Below are positions 1 to 7,047 of a stretch of DNA of 11,368 nucleotides, in pieces (within the stretch, counting starts at the first letter, position 1; each line of letters begins with the position of its first letter). The position numbers and the translations under genes were made by a program. The DNA comes from TMED108 sp964386795 (GTDB lineage: Bacteria > Fidelibacterota > Marinisomatia > Marinisomatales > TCS55). The stretch spans positions 1 to 11,368 of the forward strand of contig CAYLUE010000048.1 of NCBI GenBank assembly GCA_964386795.1, given 5' to 3'. Under the pieces are notes generated by a model, which saw nothing but the letters and a program-made list of their open reading frames with translations, did no database searches and was not told where the DNA came from.

Positions 1-705
1 ACTATTACCATTAATCCTTCCGCGAATAAAATATACCCCATTTGCTGGAATTAATTGATTTTTTTCTATCGGTACAAAGTTGGCTGTGGGAAATCCAAGA
101 TCCCTTCCCCTACCAGAACCCGCCACTACTTTAGCCTCAAATCCAAAGACCCAGCCTAATTCAAAAGAAGCTCTTCTAACATATCCATTTTGAATTAATT
201 GACGGATATGTGTACTGGAGATAATCATTTCTTGATCTGAAATCGGCTCCACAACTTCTACTTCAAAATTACTATCAATGGATAGTTTTTTTAAAAAATC
301 AGGTGACCCTTGACGGTTAAAGCCAAAATGATGATCATATCCAACTATAATTTTTGATGCATTAAGGCGTTTTAATATTGTGTTATTTAAAAAATCAATT
401 GCAGTAATCATAGAAAAAACTTCATCAAAAGGAATTACAACTACTGCGTTTAAATTAAATGATTGAAGAAAATCAAGCTTTCTATCGATGTGCATTAATA
501 TAGGTAATTTCGCCTCAGGTTGTAAAATGTGCCTTGGATGGGGATCAAATGTAATTAGAATGGATTTACTATTATTTAATTCTGAATTAACAATTACTTT
601 TTTAATAATTTCCTGATGTCCTCTATGGCAACCATCGTACGTGCCAATAGTCACTATTGAATCTTCCATATCAGGTATGCGATCTAACTCTCTATAGATT
701 TCCAT
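1..705 (-). CDS. ribF: Bifunctional riboflavin kinase / FAD synthetase RibF (3' end outside window)
   Basis: RibF phosphorylates riboflavin to FMN and adenylylates FMN to FAD in the cytoplasm. The first 235 codons are open to the left edge, so the protein is cut at its C-terminus (family length is about 300-315). The N-terminal FAD-synthetase domain shows the nucleotidyltransferase motif GTYDGCHRGH (residues 21-30), then TFDPHPR, and a late SSTHIRQLI motif, where many homologues have R in place of this H. The riboflavin-kinase domain then starts with GRGRDLGFPTAN, which carries the PTAN motif, followed by GVYFIRG. The ATG at 705 overlaps the end of truB by 22 bp. An in-frame ATG at 669 would avoid the overlap, but the longer start leaves the usual roughly 20 residues before GTYDG and is preferred. 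It is the last visible gene of the rimP-nusA-infB-rbfA-truB operon. Confidence 0.93.
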   Translation of the reverse strand, partial: MEIYRELDRIPDMEDSIVTIGTYDGCHRGHQEIIKKVIVNSELNNSKSILITFDPHPRHILQPEAKLPILMHIDRKLDFLQSFNLNAVVVIPFDEVFSMITAIDFLNNTILKRLNASKIIVGYDHHFGFNRQGSPDFLKKLSIDSNFEVEVVEPISDQEMIISSTHIRQLIQNGYVRRASFELGWVFGFEAKVVAGSGRGRDLGFPTANFVPIEKNQLIPANGVYFIRGRINGNS

Positions 706-1337
706 TGTGACTCAAATTTATCTATAGATAGGGAATTTGATATTTTATAATCACCTATACTTGTTCTGATTAGTTTTACTAAATATCCTATTGTACCGAT
801 CTTTTTTGCAATATCAGAAGCCAAAACACGAATATATGTACCCTTAGAACATGTAACAGAAAAATCAATTAATTGATCAGAATAATCATTTAATTTTATA
901 TCATAAATAGTACTAATCAATTTCTTTCGATCTATTTCAATATTCTTTCTAGCTAATTTATATAAACGGGTTCCATTAACTTTCTTTGCAGAAAACATTG
1001 GAGGTTTATGAATATATTTTCCTTTAAAGCTATGTAATGTCTTATTTAAATCATTTCTATCAATTGCTGGTATTGGTGTAGTATTTATTACTTCACCTTC
1101 TGTATCTAGTGTATTGGTTTCAGAGCCTAACTGAATAACACCATTATATGATTTTTTTTCATCGGAAACTTGAGTTAGTAGCTTAGTTTCTTTACCCGTT
1201 CCAATTATTAATACACCTTCTGCAAATGGATCAAGAGTTCCTCCATGACCTACTTTTTTTTCTCTAGTTATAGATCTAACTTTCTTTACAAGGTCAAAAC
1301 TTGTCCAACCTACAGGTTTATACATATTATAAATCAA
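684..1337 (-). CDS. truB: tRNA pseudouridine-55 synthase TruB
   Basis: TruB converts U55 in the T-loop of tRNAs to pseudouridine. The start MYKPVGWTSFD and the motif GHGGTLDPFAEGVL are typical; the Asp of TLDP (D36) is the expected catalytic nucleophile. Further family signatures are KPPMFSAKKVNGTRLYKLAR, which carries the active-site Tyr context, and CSKGTYIRVLASDI. At 217 residues it is much shorter than the E. coli protein (about 314 aa) and ends soon after the catalytic core, so a C-terminal PUA RNA-binding domain appears absent. The ATG overlaps the rbfA stop in an ATGA arrangement (1334-1337), implying translational coupling. A second ATG four codons in (1325) is also possible. Its stop lies inside the ribF start region. 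Confidence 0.95.
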   Translation of the reverse strand: MIYNMYKPVGWTSFDLVKKVRSITREKKVGHGGTLDPFAEGVLIIGTGKETKLLTQVSDEKKSYNGVIQLGSETNTLDTEGEVINTTPIPAIDRNDLNKTLHSFKGKYIHKPPMFSAKKVNGTRLYKLARKNIEIDRKKLISTIYDIKLNDYSDQLIDFSVTCSKGTYIRVLASDIAKKIGTIGYLVKLIRTSIGDYKISNSLSIDKFESQWKSIES

Positions 1338-1699
1338 TTTTTATCTTTTTGATCTAGCTTATTGAACAATTTATCAATTCTTTCAACATGGGATATTGAA
1401 TCATCATAATAAAATTTTAATTCTGGAGTAAATTTGATTGTCAATTGTTGGCCTAAATATTTTCTGAATGCTTTTGATTTTTTATTCAATTCTATAGTTG
1501 TTTTTTCTATCGTTTTTTTATTATTCACAACCCCAAAGAATATTTTTGCATGTTTTAAATCTGGAGATATGATAACCTTTGTAAACGTAATAAACCCTAA
1601 TTCAGATAAATCAATATACTGAGTTTGGATCTGGCCTAAAATGTTTTGGATTTCATTCGCGACCCGATCTGTTCTATCAAAGGGTCGATTTGATTTCAA
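1334..1699 (-). CDS. rbfA: 30S ribosome-binding factor RbfA
   Basis: RbfA is a small KH-like protein that binds the 30S subunit and assists late maturation of 16S rRNA. The 121-residue length suits the family. The N-terminus RPFDRTDRVANEIQNILG matches the usual R-x-x-RVA-x-x-I-x-x-x-L helix, and the SPDLKHAKIFFGVV segment is the typical SPDL-x-x-AK-v-y strand. The start is a TTG at 1699-1697 whose TG is shared with the infB stop (TTGA). The codon immediately upstream in frame is TAA and there is no ATG or GTG before the conserved helix, so TTG is the only sensible start. No Shine-Dalgarno is visible, so translation is probably coupled to infB. It overlaps truB by 4 bp. Confidence 0.93.
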   Translation of the reverse strand: MKSNRPFDRTDRVANEIQNILGQIQTQYIDLSELGFITFTKVIISPDLKHAKIFFGVVNNKKTIEKTTIELNKKSKAFRKYLGQQLTIKFTPELKFYYDDSISHVERIDKLFNKLDQKDKN

Positions 1700-4152
1700 T
1701 TAAGTACCAATGTTCTCTTAATAGATTTGATTTCATAACAAACAATAATGTCACCTTCTTTGAATTTTGAAAATTCATCAACACCAATACCACATTCAAA
1801 TCCTTCTTTCATTTCCTTCGCATCATCTTTTATATGTTTCAGTGAAACTATTTCGCCCTCACTAATTTCTTCATCATCTCTGATTACTCTAGCTCTTGCG
1901 TTTCTTTTTACTAGACCTTCGGTGACCTTAGATCCTGCAATAAAACCAATTTTTGGAATCTTGAAAACTTCTTGAACTACTGCTTTTCCTAAAACTTCTT
2001 CAACTTTTTCAGGTTCCAATAGACCTTCTAAAGCTAATGTTACTTCTTCAACGGCCTGATAGATAATGCTGTATGTTCTGATATCAACGCCTTCTTGCTG
2101 AGCCTGCAATTTAGCATTCGAAGATACTTGTACTTGAAATCCAATGATTACAGCTTTGGAAGCTGCAGCTAGAAGCACATCTGACTCTGAAATTATTCCA
2201 ACTGATTTATGAATTATTTGTACTCCTACTTCATCATGTGAAATTTTACTTAATTGTTCGGACAGCGCTTCAATAGATCCATCTACATCACCTTTAATAA
2301 TGATAGGTAAATTTTTAATAGCGCCTTCTTTGATTAAAGCGGACATTGCATCTAAAGATTGGGCGGTAATTTTCTTTAAATCAATTTCTCTTTTTAATCG
2401 TTGCCTATCAGAGACTATCCTCTTTATTTCCCTTTCATTTTCAACAACGGCAAATATATCAGCTGATTGCGGAACTTGATCAAATCCTAAAATTTGTACA
2501 GGGGTTGATGGGGTTGCGGTTTTAATTCGCTGCCCTCTTTCATTCATCATTGCTCGCACTTTTCCTGATATATTATTACATATAAAAGGATCACCTACAT
2601 TTAAAGTTCCTTTTTGAATTAGAACAGTAGCTATTGGCCCATGTCCTTTATCAAGCTTTGAATCAACAACAGTTCCACGCGCAAAAGTATCTTTATTAGA
2701 TTTAAGTTCAAGCATTTCGCATTCTATAATCATGGATGAAAGAAGATCTTCAATGCCATCACCTGTTTTAGCAGAAATAGGGATTGCTTGAACTTTACCA
2801 CCCCAATCTTCAACCAAAACATTATGTTCTGACAATTCACGTTTAATTCTTTCCAAATCAATGTCGGGTAGATCTGTTTTATTTATAGCAATAACTAATG
2901 GTACATTTCCAGCGTTAGCATGGTCTATAGCTTCAATCGTTTGGGGCATAACGCCATCGTTTGCTGCCACAACTAATACTACCATATCAGTGATCTGAGC
3001 TCCTCGTGCTCGCATAGCTGTAAATGCTTCATGTCCAGGTGTATCTAGAAATGTTACAATATTACCATCTTTAAGAGCTACTTGATATGCTCCAATATGT
3101 TGTGTAATTCCACCAGACTCACCCGCTACAACATTACTTTCTCTAATAAAATCTAATAATGAAGTTTTGCCATGATCAACATGACCCATAACTGTAACAA
3201 CCGGAGGTCTTTCAATGGCATTTTTCTTATCCTCATCCGTATCTTCAAAATCAAATAATTCTTCACCTATATCTTCAAGTTTTTCAGCTTTAAATCCAAA
3301 TTCTTCTGCCAATAATTCAATAATATCCCAATCAAGCCTTTGATTAATAGTTGCTAAAATTCCTAAACCCATACATTTCTGAATAATTGAATTTGATGGA
3401 ACTTCAAATATTTTTGATAACTCATCTACATTAGAGAATTCTGCAATACTTAAAGGTTTAACTTCATTTATTGCATCATCATCTATATCTCCGCTCTTAT
3501 CTTTTTTATAAACCTTCTTTTTTGATTTAGTTTCAAGGCTAGCCTTAATCTTTTTTACTGTAGCTGTGGTCGATTTTAATTTTTTTGCATCTGCTTGCTT
3601 TGATTTAGAAGGTCGATTAGTTGTGCCTTTACCAACTTGAGATTCAATATCCGACAATTCAACTTTTCTAAAAGTTTTTTTATTAGACTTTAATTTCTTT
3701 TTCTTATCTAAATCTTCTTGCTTCTGTTTTTTTGTATCCGTTATTTTTTTATTTTCAATCTCTAATGCTTGATTTTGCTGTTTTTCTTTTTCGGATTGTT
3801 CTATTTCAAAAGCTTCTCTTTTAGCTTTCTCTTCCCTAGCTTTAAAATCTTCTTTTTCTTTTTCTTCAATTTCTCTTTGTTTTTCAAGAGATAATAAATT
3901 TAGTTTTTTATTGGCTTTTTGCTGCTCAAGGATTCTTGTATCGTGAATTTCACGTCGAACTTGTTCTTTTCTATATCGTTCTACCGATTCTTTATCTTTG
4001 TGAAATTCAGATAAAACCAATTTATAAACATCTTCATCAATTGGAGCCATATGACTAGCTACAACTATACCCTTACCTTCTAAAAAAGATAATATTTCAG
4101 TATGTGAAATATTTAATTCTTTTGCTATATGAAATATTCTTCGCTTTGCCAT
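1696..4152 (-). CDS. infB: Translation initiation factor IF-2
   Basis: IF-2 is the GTPase that brings fMet-tRNA to the 30S subunit and promotes 50S joining. The 818-residue protein has, in order: an N-terminal IF2_N module (about 1-50), a long Lys/Glu-rich, probably coiled or unstructured linker (about 52-225), a second IF2_N-like module (about 233-285), and the G domain. G-domain motifs are GHVDHGKT (323-330), GGITQHIGAY (347-356), DTPGHE (370-375), NKTD (424-427) and SAKTG (460-464). The beta-barrel, middle and C2 initiator-tRNA-binding domains follow to the end. The ATG start is supported by the family-typical opening MAKRRIF-x-IAKELNIS. No Shine-Dalgarno is evident. The start lies beside a scaffold gap; closing that gap (see separate entry) puts it 11 bp after nusA. 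Its stop overlaps the rbfA start. Confidence 0.97.
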   Translation of the reverse strand: MAKRRIFHIAKELNISHTEILSFLEGKGIVVASHMAPIDEDVYKLVLSEFHKDKESVERYRKEQVRREIHDTRILEQQKANKKLNLLSLEKQREIEEKEKEDFKAREEKAKREAFEIEQSEKEKQQNQALEIENKKITDTKKQKQEDLDKKKKLKSNKKTFRKVELSDIESQVGKGTTNRPSKSKQADAKKLKSTTATVKKIKASLETKSKKKVYKKDKSGDIDDDAINEVKPLSIAEFSNVDELSKIFEVPSNSIIQKCMGLGILATINQRLDWDIIELLAEEFGFKAEKLEDIGEELFDFEDTDEDKKNAIERPPVVTVMGHVDHGKTSLLDFIRESNVVAGESGGITQHIGAYQVALKDGNIVTFLDTPGHEAFTAMRARGAQITDMVVLVVAANDGVMPQTIEAIDHANAGNVPLVIAINKTDLPDIDLERIKRELSEHNVLVEDWGGKVQAIPISAKTGDGIEDLLSSMIIECEMLELKSNKDTFARGTVVDSKLDKGHGPIATVLIQKGTLNVGDPFICNNISGKVRAMMNERGQRIKTATPSTPVQILGFDQVPQSADIFAVVENEREIKRIVSDRQRLKREIDLKKITAQSLDAMSALIKEGAIKNLPIIIKGDVDGSIEALSEQLSKISHDEVGVQIIHKSVGIISESDVLLAAASKAVIIGFQVQVSSNAKLQAQQEGVDIRTYSIIYQAVEEVTLALEGLLEPEKVEEVLGKAVVQEVFKIPKIGFIAGSKVTEGLVKRNARARVIRDDEEISEGEIVSLKHIKDDAKEMKEGFECGIGVDEFSKFKEGDIIVCYEIKSIKRTLVLN

Positions 4153-4333
4153 AAGTAATTTATTTATTTTTCTTTCTCNNNNNNNNNNNNNNNNNNNNNN
4201 NNNNNNNNNNNNNNNNNNNNNNNNNNNNNNNNNNNNNNNNNNNNNNNNNNNNNNNNNNNNNNNNNNNNNNNNNNNNNNGCTATATGAAATATTCTTCGCT
4301 TTGCCATAAGTAATTTATTTATTTTTCTTTCTC
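4124..4333. other. Scaffold gap (100 N, 4179-4278) flanked by an identical 55-bp sequence
   Basis: Exactly 100 N separate two contigs. The 55 bases before the gap (4124-4178) are repeated base for base after it (4279-4333). That segment contains the first ~10 codons of infB, the spacer and the last four codons and stop of nusA. The right-hand copy is therefore a duplicate fragment of the infB start, not a separate gene. A 55-base identity fits two de Bruijn contigs ending at a shared k-mer that were scaffolded without being merged. If merged, nusA stop and infB start are 11 bp apart and nothing is missing. The 100 N is a conventional filler length, not a measured one. Confidence 0.9.
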
Positions 4334-5686
4334 TGTAGGTTCTTCGGCTACTTCCTCTTCAGGTGTTTCCTCTTCCGTAGGTTCTTCGGCTACTTCCTCT
4401 TCAGGTGTTTCCTCTTCCGTAGGTTCTTCATTTTGATTTTTTTCAATAAACTTCTGTACATTATCATAGATATCTTCTAGAACATCTTCATCAACTTTAT
4501 CAATATCTAGAAGGCTTTCTTCGCTTGAATTGAGTAAATCAGATACTGTAGAAATATCATGATCGCTTAAAGTTTTAGCCACGGATTTTTTTATATTTTC
4601 AACTTCAGATAGAAGTGTTTCTTGTTCCACCTGTTTTCGCTCATATTCCTTCTTTCCAAATGCATCGATTTTGTAGTCAGTTACATTTGCCGCTAAATTA
4701 ACATTTACACCTCCACGTCCTATGGCAAGTTCTAATTCATCATCATCAAAAATAGCGATGCAATAGCTTCTATCATCATCAATGTAAAGGTCGAGTGGTT
4801 TAGCCGGGGATAAAGCCCTACTAATCAATACTTCAGATTGTTCGCTAAAGTTAATTATGTCAATTTTTTCATTATTTAATTCACGAACAATAGCTTGGAT
4901 TCTACTTCCTCTCATACCAACACATGCTCCCACAGGGTCAATCCTTCTGTCATGTGATTTAACAATTATTTTTGCTCGCTCACCAGGATATCTAGCAATA
5001 GAACTGATTTCAATAATTCCATCTTCTATCTCTGGTACTTCCATCTCAAACATTTTATATAGAAAATGATTATCACTTCTTGATACAACTATATCAGGCC
5101 CTCTTGAAGTGATTTCGACTGATTTTATCACAGCACGAACTGAATCTCCCCTGCGATATCTTTCGGAGCGTATCTGCTCTTTTTTAGGCATTCTGAGCTC
5201 AGCTTGGTCAATATTTACAAATACATTATCCCTTTGAACCTGATGAACTGTTCCAATTATGATCTCCCCAACACGATTAGCATAATCTTCATATATATAT
5301 TTTTTCTCAACATCTTGTAGCTTCTGGGAGAAAAACTGTTTGGCCATATATATCATCCTTCTACCAAAAATCATAGGATCAATAATCTCAATATATGAAT
5401 CTCCGACTTCAAGATCATTAGCCATTTCGCTATCAATTTTAGCAATTTCATCTAAAGTTATTTCCATGACCGGATCTTCAACATCTTCAACAATATCTTT
5501 CTCTACATAAATTTCAAACTCACCTTTGTCAAGATTTACAATTACACTACAATTACTAGCATCACCCCTTTCTCGCTCAACAAGATGTAGAAATAGGGAT
5601 TCTATAATTGATCCAAGCTCAGATCTTTCAACATTTTTTTCTCTGGCAATCTCTGAAAAAACTTCAATTAGCTCTCTATTTACCAA
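4319..5686 (-). CDS. nusA: Transcription termination/antitermination factor NusA
   Basis: NusA binds RNA polymerase and nascent RNA and modulates pausing, termination and antitermination. The 455-residue protein contains the N-terminal polymerase-binding domain (about 1-130, starting MVNRELIEVFSEIAREKN), an S1 domain (about 136-200, GEIIIGTVHQV to DIVVSRS), KH1 (about 230-297, with GACVGMRGSRIQAI) and KH2 (about 300-345, with ELAIGRGGVNVNLAA). A helix-hairpin-helix-like segment follows at about 365-415. The last 36 residues are an acidic Glu/Pro/Thr tail built from 14-residue repeats. The start is TTG (5686-5684) behind a strong AGGAGG at 5696-5691; spacing is short but no other start fits. 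It begins 17 bp after the rimP stop. The tail is unusual, the rest is orthodox. Confidence 0.96.
   Translation of the reverse strand: MVNRELIEVFSEIAREKNVERSELGSIIESLFLHLVERERGDASNCSVIVNLDKGEFEIYVEKDIVEDVEDPVMEITLDEIAKIDSEMANDLEVGDSYIEIIDPMIFGRRMIYMAKQFFSQKLQDVEKKYIYEDYANRVGEIIIGTVHQVQRDNVFVNIDQAELRMPKKEQIRSERYRRGDSVRAVIKSVEITSRGPDIVVSRSDNHFLYKMFEMEVPEIEDGIIEISSIARYPGERAKIIVKSHDRRIDPVGACVGMRGSRIQAIVRELNNEKIDIINFSEQSEVLISRALSPAKPLDLYIDDDRSYCIAIFDDDELELAIGRGGVNVNLAANVTDYKIDAFGKKEYERKQVEQETLLSEVENIKKSVAKTLSDHDISTVSDLLNSSEESLLDIDKVDEDVLEDIYDNVQKFIEKNQNEEPTEEETPEEEVAEEPTEEETPEEEVAEEPTEKEK
4335..4429 (-). repeat. 42-bp in-frame tandem repeat encoding the acidic NusA tail
   Basis: A 42-bp unit begins at 4335, recurs identically at 4377, and an 11-bp partial third copy starts at 4419. 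It encodes 14-residue units rich in Glu, Pro and Thr, of the form EEPTEEETPEEEVA, at the very C-terminus of NusA. Exact identity between the two copies, including synonymous positions, points to recent duplication by slippage or unequal recombination. The repeat starts two bases from the contig edge of the scaffold gap, which suggests that copy-number or sequence variation here broke the assembly. Confidence 0.9.
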
Positions 5687-5703
5687 AACTCCTCCTAAAA
5701 AAA

Positions 5704-6132
5704 CTAAAAATTAACAATAACTTTTGCTTTCTCAATTTGATCATATGTCAAATTTATTTTCTCACCACCTGGAAGAATCCCTTCTAACCCAACATCATCG
5801 CAAGAAGAAAGTTCTATTTTTAAATTATCTAAATTATCTGAGGTGATAATTTTTAATGTTCGACCAAGATTTTTTTTATACTGAAAAGGAAACATTAAGT
5901 CCGCACCAATTCCTGGGGATGATATTTCCAACTGTATACCATCAGGAAATGTTTCATTAATGACATTTAATTTTTTTATTTTTTTTGCCAATGATGATGT
6001 AGTTTTTAAATCTATACCATTTATACCATCAATAATTATTTTCAACTTCCCTGATTTAGAAAAATCATTATAATCAATAATCACAAGATCATCAGGAATT
6101 AAATCTTCAATTGTATTTTTTATTATATCCAT
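5704..6132 (-). CDS. rimP: Ribosome maturation factor RimP
   Basis: RimP is a small cytoplasmic factor needed for efficient 30S subunit maturation. Family signatures are the strand LKIIIDGINGIDLKTTSSLAKKI (residues 27-49), matching the usual L-r-i-y-ID-x-x-x-GI-x-l-d-d-C-x-x-v-S, and LEISSPGIGADLMFPFQYKKNLGR, the hallmark ev-SSPG-l-d-R-p-l block, although the Arg after the Asp is replaced by Leu. The ATG at 6132 gives 142 residues and a normal N-terminus. An upstream in-frame GTG at 6168 would add 12 residues (MGYWPTFLLIRP), but it sits inside a terminator-like hairpin, so it is rejected. No clear Shine-Dalgarno precedes the ATG. RimP opens the operon, 17 bp before nusA, as in many bacteria. 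Confidence 0.9.
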   Translation of the reverse strand: MDIIKNTIEDLIPDDLVIIDYNDFSKSGKLKIIIDGINGIDLKTTSSLAKKIKKLNVINETFPDGIQLEISSPGIGADLMFPFQYKKNLGRTLKIITSDNLDNLKIELSSCDDVGLEGILPGGEKINLTYDQIEKAKVIVNF

Positions 6133-6147
6133 AGGTCTAATTAAAAG

Positions 6148-6172
6148 AAAAGTGGGCCAGTAGCCCACTTTT
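6148..6172 (-). terminator. Terminator-like hairpin between the TPR gene and rimP (possible leader attenuator)
   Basis: A perfect 10-bp stem (AAAAGTGGGC with GCCCACTTTT, 5-nt loop) is followed on the minus strand by TTTTCTTTTAATT, the layout of an intrinsic terminator. It ends only 15 bp before the rimP ATG and lies downstream of a good minus-strand promoter at 6190-6218. It could end transcripts coming from the TPR gene. It would also sit at about +11 to +36 of the rimP operon mRNA, so it may act as an attenuator. Confidence 0.75.
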
Positions 6173-6189
6173 CAGTCATATAAATTACA

Positions 6190-6218
6190 ATTATATTTCA
6201 ACTTCAACAATCAGTAAA
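6190..6218 (-). promoter_or_regulatory. Predicted promoter of the rimP-nusA-infB operon
   Basis: On the minus strand a TTTACT (6218-6213; four of six consensus positions) is followed after 17 bp by a perfect TATAAT (6195-6190). Transcription would start near 6183, in the short gap after the TPR gene stop, leaving a leader of about 50 nt that contains the hairpin at 6148-6172. This is a consensus match only, and AT-rich DNA produces chance hits. Confidence 0.55.
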
Positions 6219-6225
6219 TAAAAAA

Positions 6226-6903
6226 CTATTTTTTCATCATAAGCCCAATAACATAGTCAACTTTTTGCATGATATCTACATCATCAGAATGATTAGAACG
6301 AAGATCTTTTATTATCTTATTTGATTTATCATAGTCGCTATCTTTAAGATATAATTCAATTAATTTTAAATTATTATACGCCTTGAGTTTGTTTGTATTT
6401 GAGTGATTTACAGCTTTTAATTGATATTTAATCGCATTTTTCATATCATTTTTATATAGGTATATATTAGAAATAGCTTCGTTTGCTGAAATCACTAAAA
6501 ATGTATTTTTTCCCTTTTTTGAATAAACTTGAAAAAGAGGTAATGATGATTCATAATCATTATTAGAAAAATATATTTGTCCAAGATAAAACCCGCCTGC
6601 TCTACCTGCTTCAGTCGAGCCATATTCATCTACTAGCTCTTGGAGTTGAATTTTAGCATTTTGCGAATCTCCATTATCTAAAAATAGAGTTGATTTGGTT
6701 AATAAATATTGAGCTTCTTTTTGATTATTTTGAAAACTTTGAGATAAAAAAATCATCACAAATGCTAAAAGTCCAATGCCTCCACCAATACGCGTCAATA
6801 ACTGCCTATTTTCTTTAATAAATCTTCGCAGTTGGAAAACAGATTCAACAAATGAATCTTTTTTAATTTCATCTCTGGTAATTTTTCTTTTCGGTTTTAG
6901 CAT
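6226..6903 (-). CDS. Membrane-anchored tetratricopeptide-repeat protein
   Basis: This 225-residue protein has a basic cytoplasmic N-terminus (about 1-37), one hydrophobic segment (about 39-55, GIGLLAFVMIFLS) and a helical C-terminal part with TPR-like repeats. Examples are the stretches around AQYLLTKSTLFLDNGDSQNAKIQLQ split as helix pairs (about 64-90), AGGFYLGQIYFSNNDYESSLPLF (about 101-123) and the region at 138-170. The layout resembles YfgM/TolA-associated or outer-membrane-assembly-type TPR proteins, which are anchored with the repeats on the far side of the inner membrane. No specific family can be named from sequence alone. The ATG has a good AAGGAAAG Shine-Dalgarno just upstream. It starts 24 bp after the tRNA-Arg 3' end, so it may share its transcript. 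Its own likely terminator is the hairpin at 6148-6172. Confidence 0.8.
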   Translation of the reverse strand: MLKPKRKITRDEIKKDSFVESVFQLRRFIKENRQLLTRIGGGIGLLAFVMIFLSQSFQNNQKEAQYLLTKSTLFLDNGDSQNAKIQLQELVDEYGSTEAGRAGGFYLGQIYFSNNDYESSLPLFQVYSKKGKNTFLVISANEAISNIYLYKNDMKNAIKYQLKAVNHSNTNKLKAYNNLKLIELYLKDSDYDKSNKIIKDLRSNHSDDVDIMQKVDYVIGLMMKK

Positions 6904-6927
6904 TTCTTTCCTTACGGTATATATTTG

Positions 6928-6999
6928 TACCCCCGACTGGAGTCGAACCAGTATCTAATCCTTAGGAGGGATTTATTCTATCCATTGAACTACAGGGGC
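6928..6999 (-). tRNA. tRNA-Arg (anticodon CCT)
   Basis: The minus strand folds as a complete cloverleaf. The acceptor is GCCCCTG with CGGGGGT (one G-U at the first pair and one T-G at the sixth), and the discriminator is A at 6928. The anticodon stem is AATCC with GGATT around loop CTCCTAA, giving anticodon CCT, which reads AGG. The T arm is ACTGG-TTCGACT-CCAGT. Length is 72 nt and CCA is not encoded. It lies between gpsA (48 bp away) and the TPR gene (24 bp), with no obvious terminator on either side, so it may be processed from a longer transcript. Confidence 0.95.
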
Positions 7000-7047
7000 A
7001 TAATAAAAATTATGAATATTAATCAACAAAGATAAAGGAAGAAAAAA

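Noticed and set aside
1434..1622. Plus-strand open frames opposite rbfA, infB, nusA, gpsA, the TPR gene and the coiled-coil gene
   Set aside because: They are antisense to well-supported genes, have low-complexity hydrophobic or Ser-rich translations and no ribosome-binding sites.
4279..4307. Second copy of the infB start after the N gap
   Set aside because: It is part of a 55-bp exact duplicate of the sequence before the gap, best explained as unmerged contig overlap, not a gene fragment.
4335..4429. Direct repeats as a CRISPR or mobile-element signature
   Set aside because: Units are head-to-tail without spacers and stay in frame within the NusA acidic tail.
6133..6168. Upstream GTG start adding 12 residues to RimP
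   Set aside because: The GTG lies in the stem of the terminator-like hairpin, the added residues are not RimP-like, and the ATG at 6132 gives a normal N-terminus.
7000..7047. Promoter for tRNA-Arg in the gpsA-tRNA gap
   Set aside because: A TTGATT is present, but no -10 box falls at a workable distance before the tRNA 5' end.
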